Shown here: piece after piece, positions 9,601-23,100 of the stretch | Numbering within the stretch: position 1 is the stretch's first letter | How the letters are laid out: each line of letters opens with the position of its first letter | From: Paraspadella gotoi | Taxonomy: Eukaryota; Chaetognatha | Reading direction: 5' to 3' | Assembly: GCA_051294375.1 (NCBI GenBank) | Contig: CM119267.1 | Coordinates: 18,268,992 to 18,332,991 of the forward strand | DNA length: 64,000 nucleotides | Made by a program: the position numbers and the translations under genes | Notes under the pieces: model-generated | Databases searched by the model: none | The model's input: only the letters and a program-made list of their open reading frames with translations | Told to the model about the DNA's origin: nothing

Positions 9601-12600
9601 AATCCGACCATTCGTCCCCGTCTGCATCAAGAACAACGTGCGAGGCGGCACATTTTGTCAGGGACGCTACGCCCTCAGAAGGTGAAGAAGAGAGAGAAAC
9701 TAATCTGAGCGGACTCAGGATTCGCGTTCAAGAGGAAAACTGCGAAAAGCAAATGTGGTTTCTGTGCACGAAAGAGTTGAATAAATGAAAAAAAAAAGAA
9801 GAAAAACTGAAAATTGATTAAAATTATCATAAGATTTTAATGGATAATACGTTTATAATGATCATTAATTATCAATAAATTAATCAAACCTTTTGCGCAG
9901 CTACAGCGAAAGGGTCCCTTTGTTCATGCTCCAAATACTTTTCCAAGTCGAAAAAAGTGTCGAAAAAGATATGAACGAGATGGATTTTTGCCTTGAGATC
10001 GGAGAGGGTGATAAAGTTGTCGTCCCTCGGGTGAATAAGATCCAGCATTTGACAGAGAAGATCCTCGAAGGGCAACGGTTCGATGCACATCGACTCCAGT
10101 CTGTTACAAAATAAAACACGAAATTAAATTTCATTATTTTTGGTGTTTTCTGATCCGTTTTTTGTTCACCTCCGAAGCTGTTCCTCGTAAAAGTACTCTA
10201 GTTCGTACATCGAGAGGCACCCGTCGCCGTCGAGGTCCATGCAACGGAACCAATACTCGATCGCCTTGTTGCTCCTTTTATCCTCCGAGGAGAGGAGAAA
10301 CCAAATGAATTCCTATATACGACGACGCAGAATTAAAAACAAGATAAACTTTCGAATTAAAATTTCATAATAAAGGCCGACCTGGTAAGTCATGACTCCC
10401 GTCTTGGAAGGATTGGAGCGGTTTACGGCGGCGGAGAACACCCGGTCTATCATTCGATCAGAGATGGCGTGGTCGTTGTAGCCGGCCAGCTCGGCCTTGC
10501 TGATCTTGAGGTCGTGATCACGATCAAGCTCCCAAAATTTGCAGTAGATGACGTAAAAGTGTTCGTAGGAAAAAAAATCGGTGACGAGGTTGATGTCGTC
10601 CGAGTCTTCAAGGCGGCGAACGGCGTCGAGGAGGGAGGCTCTGAAGTCAGTGATTAATGTTGGGGAGATAAATGAGTTGACAAGAGCCAAAATCCCCGCA
10701 TCCCCCGCCACAGAGGCCTCAATCGCGATAACTGACCTTTTATGGACTTTGAGATCGTGCCGCAATTCTTGCAGCGTAACGCGTCCGGACCAAGAAGAGT
10801 TTACCGAATAAAATATCCGCGAAATGACTGTCGCCACATACCTATGTAAGAGCGGGGCTGTTTATGAATTGGATATTGTTATTACTTCTTCATATTATTG
10901 AATCTACAGTGATGGCGCTCGCTCCGCCTTTCTAATTTCCTTAATATTCATTAACAGAGCTAAATAACTAAAAACAAATAGAAACAATTTATCTGTAATA
11001 ATATAATTATTATTTACATAAGACAATGCTTCAACACTTGATACATTGAGCTCGAACTTCAAAAATCTCTCTAACATTAGAGTGCATCCCTTAATACAAG
11101 CTGACCATTAATTTCGCCTTTGAATTAATAATGAACTATTTTTGAGTTATGAAAAGGTCAGCCAAATTAGAGTTAAACTCGCAATCATCAATGTGATAAT
11201 TATTCTATCAAAATATCACAAAATCATCTATGAATCAAACTACTAAACAATATAGAAAAGCATAATAAAATTCAAAATTTGTGGTTCCANNNNNNNNNNA
11301 AAAAGCCGGGAGACTAAGCGCAAAGGCGCAAACAGAAGAAGTGATTCTGTCTCGTGTCGGCGTACTGAGGTAGCGTACGGGAGGGGGTAGAGAAGGCGGG
11401 GAAGAGGAGGTTTCCTCTTCGTTTTTCTCTCGGGAGATGTCGCGTTTGCAGAGCAGATGCTCACTTTGTTGGTGGGGAAGAACTACATGATAGAATTATA
11501 CGTCAGAGATGATACGAACTTTCGATCAAAGATTTCCATAAAAAAAAAAACAAAAAAACGAACGGTCCTTCTAATATATTGCACCGCAATGACTTTCTTT
11601 TTAAGTGTATTTTTGAATGATCACATGACTACATAATTAGGAAAAATATGTGTAACAAACGTCCAAAGGTAGATGACGAGACGACATCTCACCTAGGAAT
11701 GAAACCGGGCGTATCGTGAAGGAACTGGAGACCAGGATGAGATTCGACGACATCTTGCGCCAAAAAGGCGAAGTCCTCCTCTGTCAAATAATCGCGAGAG
11801 GACTTCATGAAAAAGGATGAGTCGCCAGATCCGCCAACGTCGTCGCCCTTTAAGTTGACGGGGGGAAGAAAGGGCGTATCAAAGATAAGTGAAAATAGAT
11901 TGAAAAGATTACATGGAGAATTGGAGATAATACAATAAATACCTGCAGCAAGAACAAAAACTGAGCCGCCTCGTCGTCGACCCCGCAATGATCCCACAAA
12001 CGGTTCCAAGTCGTCGTCAAACTACCCAAAGTCACAAAGGGGTTGCGATATCCACCGCAGGCTCGGAAAAGCCCCGATTTCCAGTAGAGCGGAAGTTGAA
12101 GGCACTTGGTGATCTCGCCTAATTTTGTGTTAAAAAGAAAAAAGATAAGAGAAGATCCCACAAAGGATCCGTAAGCCACCTTTTTATCACCGAAATGCTG
12201 CCGATTCGCCACTCGATTTTCCAGGGTCTTGAAAATCTCAGCGGCTTTGGTCAACAAGCTCCGCTTCTGCTGCAGCTGCGGCCCCGACGTCGGTTCTCCG
12301 CGAGGGAAATAGAACCGGGGCACCTTGGGTGCGAGACGGTTGACGTTGTTGTTGTTGTTTTCTCGCTTCGGCGTGAAGTCTCCGCCGGCAGAGGGCGTGA
12401 CTTCCGAGTCCAGCCTCAAATCGGCGATGGTGACATCGGCGGGGGGAGGAGCGGCGACTTTAGAGGATTTGGCAGTCGACTTTTTCGTCGGTTTCTTAGT
12501 TAAGGTCTGAGATTCTTCGACGACGACGACAACCTCGGGCACATCGTTGACATCTTCATCGAAGAGAGTTCGAGGTTCGAGCGTGGACGGCAATTTGGCG

Positions 12601-13537
12601 ACGATATCGTCGGGAGAGGGTGACTTGGACTTGGAGCCGCCCCGAGTAATCACGGGTTGTAGAACTTTCTTCTCCAAACTGACCTAAAAAAATTTGAAGG
12701 GAAAAAAAAATCTTCTAAAGGTTCCCCTTGCAGAATCCCTGGAAAGCGTTTCCATCTCGCTCACCTCGGTTTCAGGCTGGGGTGTCCCGTATACTGTTTC
12801 GAAGCTGAGATGTTCCTTCTCCTCCTCAAAACTGAGAGAAGCCAACTTGGGTCGCCTTTCGGAGACGAAATTCTCACGAGGCGACAAGGGCAACTTTTGA
12901 GCGGCATCGTCTGGAAGAAAAAGGAAAAGATTTTCTTTTCTTGTTGGCTGAAAAAAAAAACAGAGATCGAATCAGCAATGAACGACCTAGCTTAGGTGTG
13001 GACGTCTTGATGTTCTCATCCAAGAGGGTCTTCACTCGCGACTTTTTTCTCTTCCGTGCATGAAAATTTCTTCTAGGGCTACAAAAAATAAACATTTACT
13101 TACATATATAAAATTAATATTAAAATAGATAAATTCACTTTAAGTTAAAATATAAAAAAACCTAGTGGAGGGCGACGACGCCGGGGAACAAGGCGGCGGC
13201 GTCGCCGGCCGCGAATTCGGCGTCGGAGAAGTGGATTCGCCGAAATCGCGGAAAATGAAATCTTCGTCGAGCCCGGGACGAGAGAGAGGAACGATAGAGA
13301 GCGGATCGATGCCTGAAATAAAAGCAAAAGCAAAATAATAGAAATAAAAAGCTTCGCTGAAGATAGATATATATATATATATACTTAAAACGCACCCTGC
13401 AAAATGAGTTTTTTATCCAGCAGCAATTGAGCCTCGTTCAGTGGATCGGTGAGAAACTGGAAATAGAGCTCCTGAACTTTGGCATTGACATTGGGAATCA
13501 AGGATCCAGCGGTCGACGACCGCATCTCCATGGCCAT
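6690..13537 (-). CDS. PPP2R3A: PP2A regulatory subunit B'' (PPP2R3A/PPP2R3B type)
   Basis: Calcium-binding regulatory subunit that targets protein phosphatase 2A. Thirteen exons balance in phase and give 779 residues: 13537-13396, 13312-13162, 13078-12987, 12910-12765, 12683-12191, 12118-11943, 11847-11693, 10841-10737, 10640-10382, 10312-10170, 10100-9890, 7020-6880 and 6815-6690. The first about 320 residues are low-complexity and not conserved. Family landmarks follow: PRFYFPRGEP, LQLPLYWKSGLFRACGG, AQDVVESHPGLQFL, RIFYSVNSSWSGRVT, DFFSYEHFYVIYCKFWELD, an EF-hand DLDGDGCLSMYELEYF, EPLPFEDLLCQMLDL, FFDTFFDLEKYLEHEQRDPF, and LTEWERFAMDEYNILV. The tail is very acidic. The 2.87-kb intron 9889-7021 holds a complete lectin gene on the other strand. 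A 10-base assembly gap lies in the intron 11692-10842. PPP2R3A versus PPP2R3B is not separated; PPP2R3C is excluded by the C-terminus. Confidence 0.93.
7295..9788 (+). CDS. Type II membrane protein with two C-type lectin-like domains, nested gene
   Basis: Five exons, 7295-7437, 7526-7737, 7801-8959, 9024-9504 and 9570-9788, balance to 737 residues. Residues 1-158 are hydrophilic and probably cytosolic. A long valine-rich membrane segment (about 159-187, VCLVVAVVVFAVAVVALLAV) is a signal anchor. Then comes a coiled-coil and Glu/Thr-rich stalk (about 190-440). The first C-type lectin-like domain (about 447-585) has WLGM, NYSNWN and the paired cysteines around LCASV and CQFE. A second, more divergent domain follows (about 610-735, CFRFF to MWFLCTKE). 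No EPN or QPD plus WND calcium/sugar signature is evident. The 63-nt intron 7738-7800 is in frame, stop-free and would encode a hydrophobic stretch if retained. Exon 1 overlaps no PP2A exon; the whole gene is inside a PP2A intron. Confidence 0.75.
11290..11299. other. Assembly gap (10 N)
   Basis: Ten unresolved bases lie within the PP2A B'' intron. The sequence just after it (about 11300-11470) is much more GC-rich than the rest of the intron and was not needed to build the PP2A protein. Confidence 0.95.
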
Positions 13538-14199
13538 CCCCTCTTTTCTTTTTTTTCGTTGCTCGTTAAAATATTTTCAAAGTTTTCTTTCTCGACATAA
13601 AAGACATCGACACCGTAACTTTTGGACTTCGATGATCTCCCTCTGCCAGAGAACGGGAAAATGTTAATAAATCACTGGACAATTTATAAAAAAAGCTGAA
13701 CGGCAGCGTCCTAATTTCAATTGAAGAAAATAAAGGTTAGCTAAGGGGGGAGTAATGAGTAAACTCGATTTAATCAAAATAAAGCTAAGAGAAAACCCTG
13801 AACAATTCGTGGGTGAAAAATATGTGAAAACAACAATCGTATCACAGATCAGGAGGAACGTCGGGAGGCGCGGACCGGCTCGGAGCAAGGGCAATGGCTT
13901 CAATTCAAAATGCAAACGAGATTCTCGTGAATGAGGTAGTTCGCGACGAGAGAGCGGGCGGACAAAACAATAATTTCGCAGCGTACGAAAAGAAATTATG
14001 AAAAAGAGAAATTCGCAGCAAGTTTTGAATGAAAATGGGATGAAAAAAAAGGACGGCTCAAATTTTAAAATAACCTTTCCATGGACCCCGCATGACTAGC
14101 TTTTCACTCCTATCCCAATTTACCATTCGGGTAGCACGCATTCAGTCGGGTCCGACCATCCGAGCACCGCCCGCTCTCAATTAAAAACATGTTAAAGGT
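13538..14199. other. Intergenic, 5' of PP2A B'' and 3' of the Tudor gene
   Basis: No supported coding sequence. It should contain the PP2A B'' promoter and first UTR and the 3' UTR of the upstream gene, whose stop ends at 14200. The part nearest 14100-14190 is GC-richer, without a clear motif. Confidence 0.5.
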
Positions 14200-17100
14200 T
14201 CACTCTTCCGGCTGACGCCTCCAGTTGGCGAATCCCTCGTCGACCATCAGGCGCGATATGTCGAGGAGACGCTCCAGACCCCGCCCCCCAAACGAAGTGA
14301 ATATCTGTATTTGAAAGGGTTGGCCGGCGACCCGCTTGATGGCGTCGTCCAGAGAACCGGCGATGGCGCCATCGCCCCAAGGCCCGACTGGGGGAAAGTC
14401 GGGTCCGGCGCCGGCGCCGCCCCCTTGGTGGTCGACAAGAAGGGCGCGTCTCTTGGCCGCCAATGCTTGACCGACTTTGGTCAAGAAGCCACGACCGACG
14501 ACTCGTATCTTGACGGGACGACGCTGGCCAGCCATGCAGAGAGACTCGAAGTAATCCACGGCCAACTTGGACCAAACGCGTCGATCCTTGGCTTCTGGAA
14601 TATAAACATTGAATTATTTTTTTTAGATCATTGCATACGCATGATTTACATCTCAAAAAATCATTAATATTGTCCCACACGTTTCATACCATCGAAAGGA
14701 GGCATTATGTCCGGAAGAAAGCACTCGACGGCCAATGGTGGCGGGCGTAGAAAGCGCTCGTCCAACGGCAAAACCTCGTCAAGCGGCAGTTCAGCCACGA
14801 CGCCAAAGTCCAAGTATAACACTTCGACGACGAAAGAACGGGAATCGGTTGAAGAAGGGGAAGGATTTAGGCTGCGAATCTGTGCGCGGTACCACTTCCC
14901 GCGTAAGGCATTGTAAGGAGCTGGGGCGGCCACCTTAACATGTAAAGATTGTTTGATGGATAAATGTACATTCATTCTCCCAATCCATTCTCCTTTCTTC
15001 TTACCAATATTCCCTTAGCGAAGACTTGCTTGCTGGGGTTAAAATCCCCGGCTCGCCGTGACCCATAAAAATCGTCCATTCGGGCGATGAGCCGAGCCAA
15101 AGCCGGATCGAGTCGGCGCAGCTGAATCCACACGACGTTGGCGCGGGTGGCGTCGACAGCAGCGACGAAGGCCTCGAGGAAACTCTGCTCGGCGGCGTCG
15201 GGAGAGACGGGGACTTCAACGTCATCGAGGAACCGAAATCCGCGCCTGTCGACAGAGAATGGACAATAAAAGGGGGCACATTCCTTTCGATTTTCGTTTT
15301 GCCACTTTAAATACAGATGTACAGATGTAGTGTAATATATTGTCGAATTTCTATACTAGAAAAATTAGGGTCGAAACAAATAGCGGAGATAAAGGTTGGA
15401 AGTTCTCTCACCTACTCAACGCAATGCCCTCCAGCATGACTGAAATGGGATCTTCGGTTTCCCAGAACGGCGGTTTTTCTATCTCAACCGTTCCCTCAGA
15501 TTCCGTGGAGCTTGTCGTCGTCTGACATCCCTTGGTTTCCAGAGTCTTAGACGTTTCCATGGTAAGCAAATTCTGCTCTGTCGCTCCGGTCGCGGGAGAT
15601 TCGTGCAACGATCGAAGGTCAACGAAGAGAAGGTCATTCCCGAAAAGTTTGGATTCGCACACCTCGTCCTGGATCGAGTTGGTGGCCACGACCGTTCCGT
15701 TTTCATCGTTATCGTCCAAGCTCTTGATTCCGCTGTCATTGGCTGCGGCTGAAGTGGAGAGGGCGTCGGCGGTCGCGCCGGGGATTTCGGGGTCGAGGGC
15801 TGAGAGGAGGCTTTCGTCGCTCCCGTCCTCGATCGAATCCGTTTCCATGGCCTCGTTTCGTCGTCGCTCCGCCTCCTTTCTCCTCGCTTCCTCCGCGAGG
15901 CGTCCTCGTCGCTCCTTCCGTCGCATTTCGTTTCGCTTGAGGTCGTCGGAGATGATGAAGTCCCCGCATTTGATCTTCTTGTCCATGAAGGTTATGAGGC
16001 TCTCGTCGTCGACGAAGTCTTCAACGGCTTCGTCCGCATCGTTGTCGTCGTCGTTTTCAATTTCGTCCTGAATAGTGGGACGGAAATCTTTAATTCCTTT
16101 ATGGAATATTGATTCTATATCGGTCCGCGGATCGATATGAGAATCATAAACTACCACCTCAACCTTTTCTTTTGTGGTCACGAGCGGTGTCTAAAAATTT
16201 TCAAGATGAACTTTGCACATTGCCTAAACTCATTAAATTAACTCCAATTAAAAAATCTTAAAAGTATAGTGATCTCGCCAGACGTTACTATCAAAGAAAA
16301 TTAATAAAAAATTTTGAAAAAAATGAATGATTGATGTGATAACAAATTATTGATATAATAATAATTGATTGATGTAATAGTAATTGATTGATTGATATAA
16401 TAATAATTGATTGATTGATGTAATAGTAACTGATTGATTGATATAATAATAATTGATATAATAATAATAATATTAATACGATTATAATTAAATGATTGAT
16501 GCGATGATAACCAAATGATTGATACGATGATAACCAAAAATTGATGCGATGATAACCAAAAATTAATGCAATGATAACCAAATGATGGATGCGATTATAA
16601 CCATATGATGTATATAATGATTCATTGATGCAATGATAATTATTCATTGATACGATGATAGTCATTCATTAATTCGATGATAGTCATTCATTGACATGAG
16701 TCATTTATCGTAAATAAAATAACATAATGTATATAAGCGAGAGAATAAAAGAAAAAAAAATAGAGAGAAGCTGGACAGCCGCTGGATCTCGCCTAATTCG
16801 GTCATTCGCCCGTCTGGCGAGATAAAAAATATATAAATCTAGCAATATATTCCAAATCTTACCGGGGAGGATATCGTGTGGTCCGTGCCTCCGTCGCTGT
16901 TCATCCGGTCAGTATTGATTCTAAGCGGACCCGGGCTTCCTGAGGCAACGGTGGCGGCAGCGGCGCCTTCTGTCTCGCTGACGCCGAGTCTCGAGCCGTC
17001 ACTTCGTTGGAACGAGCTCTGAAACGAGATAAGACAAATGTGAACCCTCGCTCTTAATTATTCACCTTTTCTCCGCTGGACTTCTAACCTCGACAAGAGC

Positions 17101-20100
17101 CAACGTTGCTCTCAGCGCCTCCGGCAAAGCGAGGTACATTTGATTTGTGGCAGCTTGAGTCCCTTTGAGACCCAACGACTCGAGGCTTTTGAGCGAAGCC
17201 AGCGAATCGGGCAATCGAGGGAGGTCGTTGCCGTCCAACCAGAGATGGCGCAATCGGGCGAGGTCGCCGAAAGCGGAGGGTAGCGCGAGGATACGGTTAT
17301 GGGACAGGTCGCACGTTTCAAGACGGGAAAGTCGACAGAAAGAGTCAGGGAGAGAGGAAAGTTGGTTGTAGGCTGAAAAGAAATAGAATGACTTTATAAA
17401 TCGACAATGGGGCGAAAATCGTTGCGACGCAAAGTCTCACATAAGTCGATGTTCTCCAGTAACAACAACTTCTCGATCTCCTCGGGAAGCTCCTTGATGG
17501 AGTTTCCGCTGAAGTTGAGGTAGCGCAGCTTTTGCATGTGACCGATCGACTTGGGGACTTCCTCGATGCGATTGACGAGAGGCGTCGAAAGTCGTTCGCC
17601 AGAAGCGACGCCGTCCATCGAAAGAACGCTGCTCTGACGACTGCGGCGACGCCGATCGTCGTGACGAGACAATCCGGCGTCCAGGTGGTCCAACTCAGTG
17701 AAGAATCCGATAGCCGTCGGTAGAGCTGGAAAGCGAAATATCATTATGTTAAAAGGCAAAATCGTCTTGATTCAAGAGCAGAGATTTCGAATTCCGACCT
17801 CCGACGCAGTTTCCTGACAGATCGAGCAGGTGAAGACGACGTTGAAAAAAGCAAAACTCGTCTTGGAAGGGGACGCCGTAAAGTTCGTTGTCGGCCAAAT
17901 TCAAAACGCGAAGTTTCGAGCTGGAGATCCAATTTGGCAAGGAGTCAATCTTGTTACCGTGCAGCAAGAGGCTGGAACAAGGATGAACCATGATTAAGAC
18001 ACCGCTTGAAGACCCGAAGCGTCTTAGGCAACTAAACTTCGTTTCCTCTTCCGGTTTAACCAAAGATACACGCTCGAAAGCGAATAACAATATATTATGT
18101 AGACACGAACATCTTAAAATATCAACAACCAAATGACTCTTTAATATTGATAGGCTACTAGATTTTTTATAATAATAAGCGAGAAATTCACTCTTTACGT
18201 TTTTTCACTAACCTGTTCATTTTATTCCAATTTAAAAGGACAGTTTAATTAATAATTATATCATATAATATAAGAAAACAAAAATTAATTAAAAACTACG
18301 TCTAACGAAATGGTAAAATCATTAAAAAATTTAAAAATTGTTCTTACCTTGCAAAAAAAAAAAATTATTAGCTAGTCGACCGAATACGTTAATCCAATAT
18401 AATAAAAAAAAACTAAGACACGAAAATGAACGATTTCTCAACTCCATAAACCCAAAGAAAATGTAAACCTGGATCCTAAACAGATATCACGACTTCAGCT
18501 ACAACTTTTTTTTTCTACCTCTCCAAGATGTGGGCCGATTTGCACGGATCCCAAAGATTTTGAATTCTGTTGTGTGAGAGATCCACGTGGATGAGATGAG
18601 CGAGTGATGAGAGATCGATGTTTGCGATCAGGTTGTTGCCCAGCTTCAATGTCTCTAGCATCGTTAGAGTCGAAACGATGACGCTGCTCAATTGATTTCC
18701 GCTGGCTTCCAACGTCTGGAAATGGGGTAAATGAGTTTTTCACTTCTGACGTTTTCAAAAAACTTGAAGAAAAAAAATTCAGTCGTCGCCTTCTCACTTT
18801 GACGGTTCCGGGCAAGGCGGGCAAGGACATGAGCAAATTGTCATTAGCCTCGAAATGCGTCAATGACTTTGCCGAGTGGAGGTCTTCGATTTCGGCCAGC
18901 CTATTACTGTTGACGTTAAGGCGTTGAAGGCAAGGCAGCTGGCACAACTCTTTGGGCAGCTGGCAGAAAGTATATAAAATTACAGTAGTAAGAATCGTTA
19001 ACAAAAATAATCAACTCTTTGTATACCTTCGAAATTTGGTTGTCATTTAAATTGAGGATCCTGAGTTTCGACAGCGACGCCAAAGACGACGGAAGGCGTT
19101 CCATCTGATTGTTGGCGGCGTTGAGCTCTTCAAGACACGGCATGTGTTCGGCCAACGCGTCCGGAAATTCATACAACGAATTGTGAGAAATATTGAGGCT
19201 TTTGATGTTCTTGGCTGAGGGAGCAAGAAAATATCTTCGTAATCAAAAACATTTTAGAAGCAATAAATTGTCGAAATCCAACCTCCCGGCGCCAAGAGGA
19301 TGTTGGGGGGAACGCTGCAAAGATTTCTCTTCTCTAAGTGGACGTGTTCTAGCAGGACCCCACCGTTCGCGCCGTCGTCCTCGATGGGGCCGGCGATTCC
19401 TTCGTTTTGCGACTCCTGCACTTGCATCTTGATTTTCTTGCATTCGAGTCGGTGCCCGAGTCGAGCGTCTTTTTTGTTGCAACGTTTTGAGCAGTAATTT
19501 CTGAAGGGAAAATGAAAAAAAAATCCTATAAGATTCTTGAAAAAAAAATTTCAACTTTCTTCAACCGACCTGAGCTTGCACACGGTACAGGGTTTGAGTT
19601 CCCCTGGGCTGCCGCACACGTTGCAGAGGGCGATAGGAGCGCTGTTGCGCAGCGACCCCGTCAAATTCTCGTTTATTTTCTTCAAATTAAAGTTAAAAGG
19701 ATCGAGAGGACGACCTAAGTGTTTGGAGACCGACAGGAAAGAAGCGCGATCCGCGGGGTCCATTTTTCTAAGCAAAAAATAAATATATATATATATATAA
19801 ATATTACTATTATATACTATTATTTTTTCATTTATTTTTAATTTTTTTTTTTTTTTCATTAATAACTTTCTAACTAAAATGATGTGATAGCTATTAGAAA
19901 ACTAGAACAGATAGTAATCTAACCTTGTGTTGTATAGATGCTCCCTCTATTTCCAGAAGACAACACAGACTTCCCTTTCCCAAATTGAATTATTAGATAA
20001 ATAAAACATTTTAAAAAAGAAAGCAATATATATTTGATTAAATAATATAGATTAAATACTAAATCCTTCATAAAATATAAAAATAGAAAATAGTGAAGCA

Positions 20101-23100
20101 AGTAATTTGCAAATTTTCATGCTATTATATATATACAGTCCTGTGCAAAAAAAAGGACATGTAAAAACATTATAAAAATAAATCAAATTAGATTCTTTTA
20201 AAATGAAAAATATTATAAATGAATAATATTTATGAAAAAAACTATTGGTATAAATTTGGTTAATACGTGGCTATCCATTACGAAGCAGTGATTTTTTAAA
20301 AATAACTGCTAGATTATAACTCTTTTAAATACTAAAACAAAATATCAGAACAAAAAAAAAATTAAATTATTTTTAAACTCTTATGTTTAAAATGTTATAG
20401 CTCTGGAATGACTGGTCCAATTTTTTTAAAAATTACATATTTTGGGTTCTTTTTTCAAAAATCTATTTCCCATTCATATTTTTTAAAAAAATAAATACAA
20501 TGCCCATAAATTAAAGCTAAAAAAATATTTTCGGTTTTTGGCATATTTTTAAAAATGTTTTTTGTAATGACTAAAATGATAAAACATTTTTACCACTCGT
20601 CTTTCGGGAGCTATAACTCTTGAATGCTTGGACCAATTTTTTTAAAACTGAAATATAGATTTTTTACTTTAAAATCTATATTTATAATTTATAATTTTTT
20701 ATAATGTATATAAAACGAGTACTACTTAAGTTTGAAGAGTGTCCTTTTTTTTGCACAGGACTGTAAGTGCAAATTAGGCCGCAAAAAAGTACCTGTATAA
20801 CTCGTTGGTGAGACGGGAATCTTTGGAGGTTTCGTTTCCACTGAGATGACGTAGGAGCGTCCTTTGATACCTGAAGTGTCAAAATGGGGCCATAGCTCGC
20901 TTCGATCAAATTTAATTCAATCGGACCATCTTATTAAAAACTAACCACAAATTGCCCGCCACAAAGTCGAATCCTTCATAACGTGGCAGCATCTGTGCCG
21001 AGAGAAGTGGCGGCGCTGCGCGGGCGCCGTCGAGGACGACGATGGGGGAACGTCCAGCTGGAGGCGTCGTACGATCCAGTGTGAGAGTGAAGCGCCACTG
21101 CCCGCTGGCGAATACGAGCGCCGCGCCGGGACGGCGAAGCAGTTGGCCGACGAGCACAAACCGGTCGTCGATCATCCGTTTGCCAAAAACCTCGGAAATC
21201 GTTTGGGTCTGAGTCTGGGTGGAGTTCTGAAGATTCGAGAAAAGTGAGGAAAATCACAAATTAGAACCTATTAGTAATAATATTAGAACTAATTCGAAAA
21301 CAATAATCACCCCCACAGTTGGCCTATAAGCGCTGGAAAATACGGCACCGTCCGAGTCGTCTACGAAATGGTATGAACCTTGACGAAGATCCCACTCGCT
21401 CTTTGTACCGGAATTGTCTGCGAAGGATTTGTAATAGTTTTAGATCTCATAACAAATCTTATGAAAGTTGCAAAATTATTTGTTTCACTATCTTTACATC
21501 TTTTTTTTCATTTTATTTATTTTGTTTTTTTATTTAAAATAACTATTATTTATGATTTTATTTACTTGTTAAAATATTTTTGTATAAAATAGTTAAATAT
21601 AATATTATCTGTTAGGGATGGGGGATGGGGTTGTTAGTGTTGTCTTCTGGAAATAGAGGGAACATCTACAGTGTTGATTCTACACAACACAAGGTTAGAT
21701 TACTTTCTGTTCCCGTTTTCTAATAGATATCGTACTTATTGGAAAATCATTAATGAGATTATCATATACTAGACGCCTTGCAGATCTTTTCTTTACCGGG
21801 TTTGGAGTACCACCCGATGATCGCGGGTATCACGTGCATTCCAAGGAAGGAAAGACTGACGTGAGGGGAGCAGCGAAAGCGTCGCCAAACGGCGGGTCGA
21901 GAGTCGTCTAATTTTAAGGTGATGATCTGAATTCGATAAAAATTCATTAAATGCGATGGTTTTTCTGTCGCCTACAAAAACTACAACAAAAAAGACCAAC
22001 CAAATCTTCGGTGAATTGGTGTCGCTTGCACTGATTCAAAAAGTCAATTTTGGCGTCGAGCACTTTGACGATGAAACTCTCCTCGATGTTATCAGCGTCG
22101 ACCTGTTTGCTGCGGACGTAACCCGTGACGGGAAAGTAGGGGAGACCCCAGAGATACCATTCCTTTCGACGAAGCGGTGGGACGCCGGGGCTGCGGTAAA
22201 GATGTTTCATTTTTAAGCAAACAATTTCTTCATCAAGTCCTTTCCCAGAAAAAAAACGCCAACTCACCCGCCGCCACGGTGAGTCATCAACGTTTTCTTC
22301 GGCTTGAAACTCTTCATGCTCTCGAACAGCGTTGGATGATAGAAACTGCTGTCGTGCGGCCGCGTCGCCTTTACCGCGGGAGAGTGCATAAAAAGGCGAG
22401 CACGAGTCTGGGGGTCGTAGTAAACGCCGTGATCCACGAACTCCTCCGGGTCCCAACAGTCTTCTTCCGGCGGATAACGACGTCCCAACTCTCTGTGCGA
22501 GGATAAAATGTAACCATTGAGGGAACGGGGTACGCGAAAGCCCGAATTTTTTTGCTACTCACCTGAAAATATCCAAGCTTATGAGAAGCGCTTCGTTCCA
22601 CAACTCTTTGGAAGCCTCGCATAAAGTCACTCCGCCGTCAACGACAACCTCTATCCATTCGGCCCAGTAGACCTTGTGCTCGTCTATAGTGAAATAATCC
22701 ATACATTTCTAAAAACAATAAATAGATGACTGGCGTTAATCAAAGCGGGGGTGGGACTGAGAATACGAATTTGAGAAGGAGGTTAGTATACCTTATCATA
22801 CACAAATCTGTCAGCCAAACAAAGAAAAACGCCAGGGTGTAGGATGAGGGAGAAGGGACCGGTTTGGGTCAAGGTTCCAATAGAAATTTCGACCCTCACG
22901 ACTTTGTTTATGTCCAGCTTTAAGACGGCATCCCGCATCAGGGTCTCCTTCTGTCGATGGGGAACGGAAAGATTTATAACAGGCGATTTTTTTTTGGGTC
23001 GCTCATCCGCGCGGCCATCCGATGTACAGAGGATCTCACCTGCCAGACACTCATCAGTTTGGCGAGCATTTGATCCAAATGATCCGAACGGAACGCTAGC

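Noticed and set aside
16290-16740. CRISPR-like array of short repeats
   Set aside because: Units are degenerate, of unequal length, without spacers, in an animal intron.
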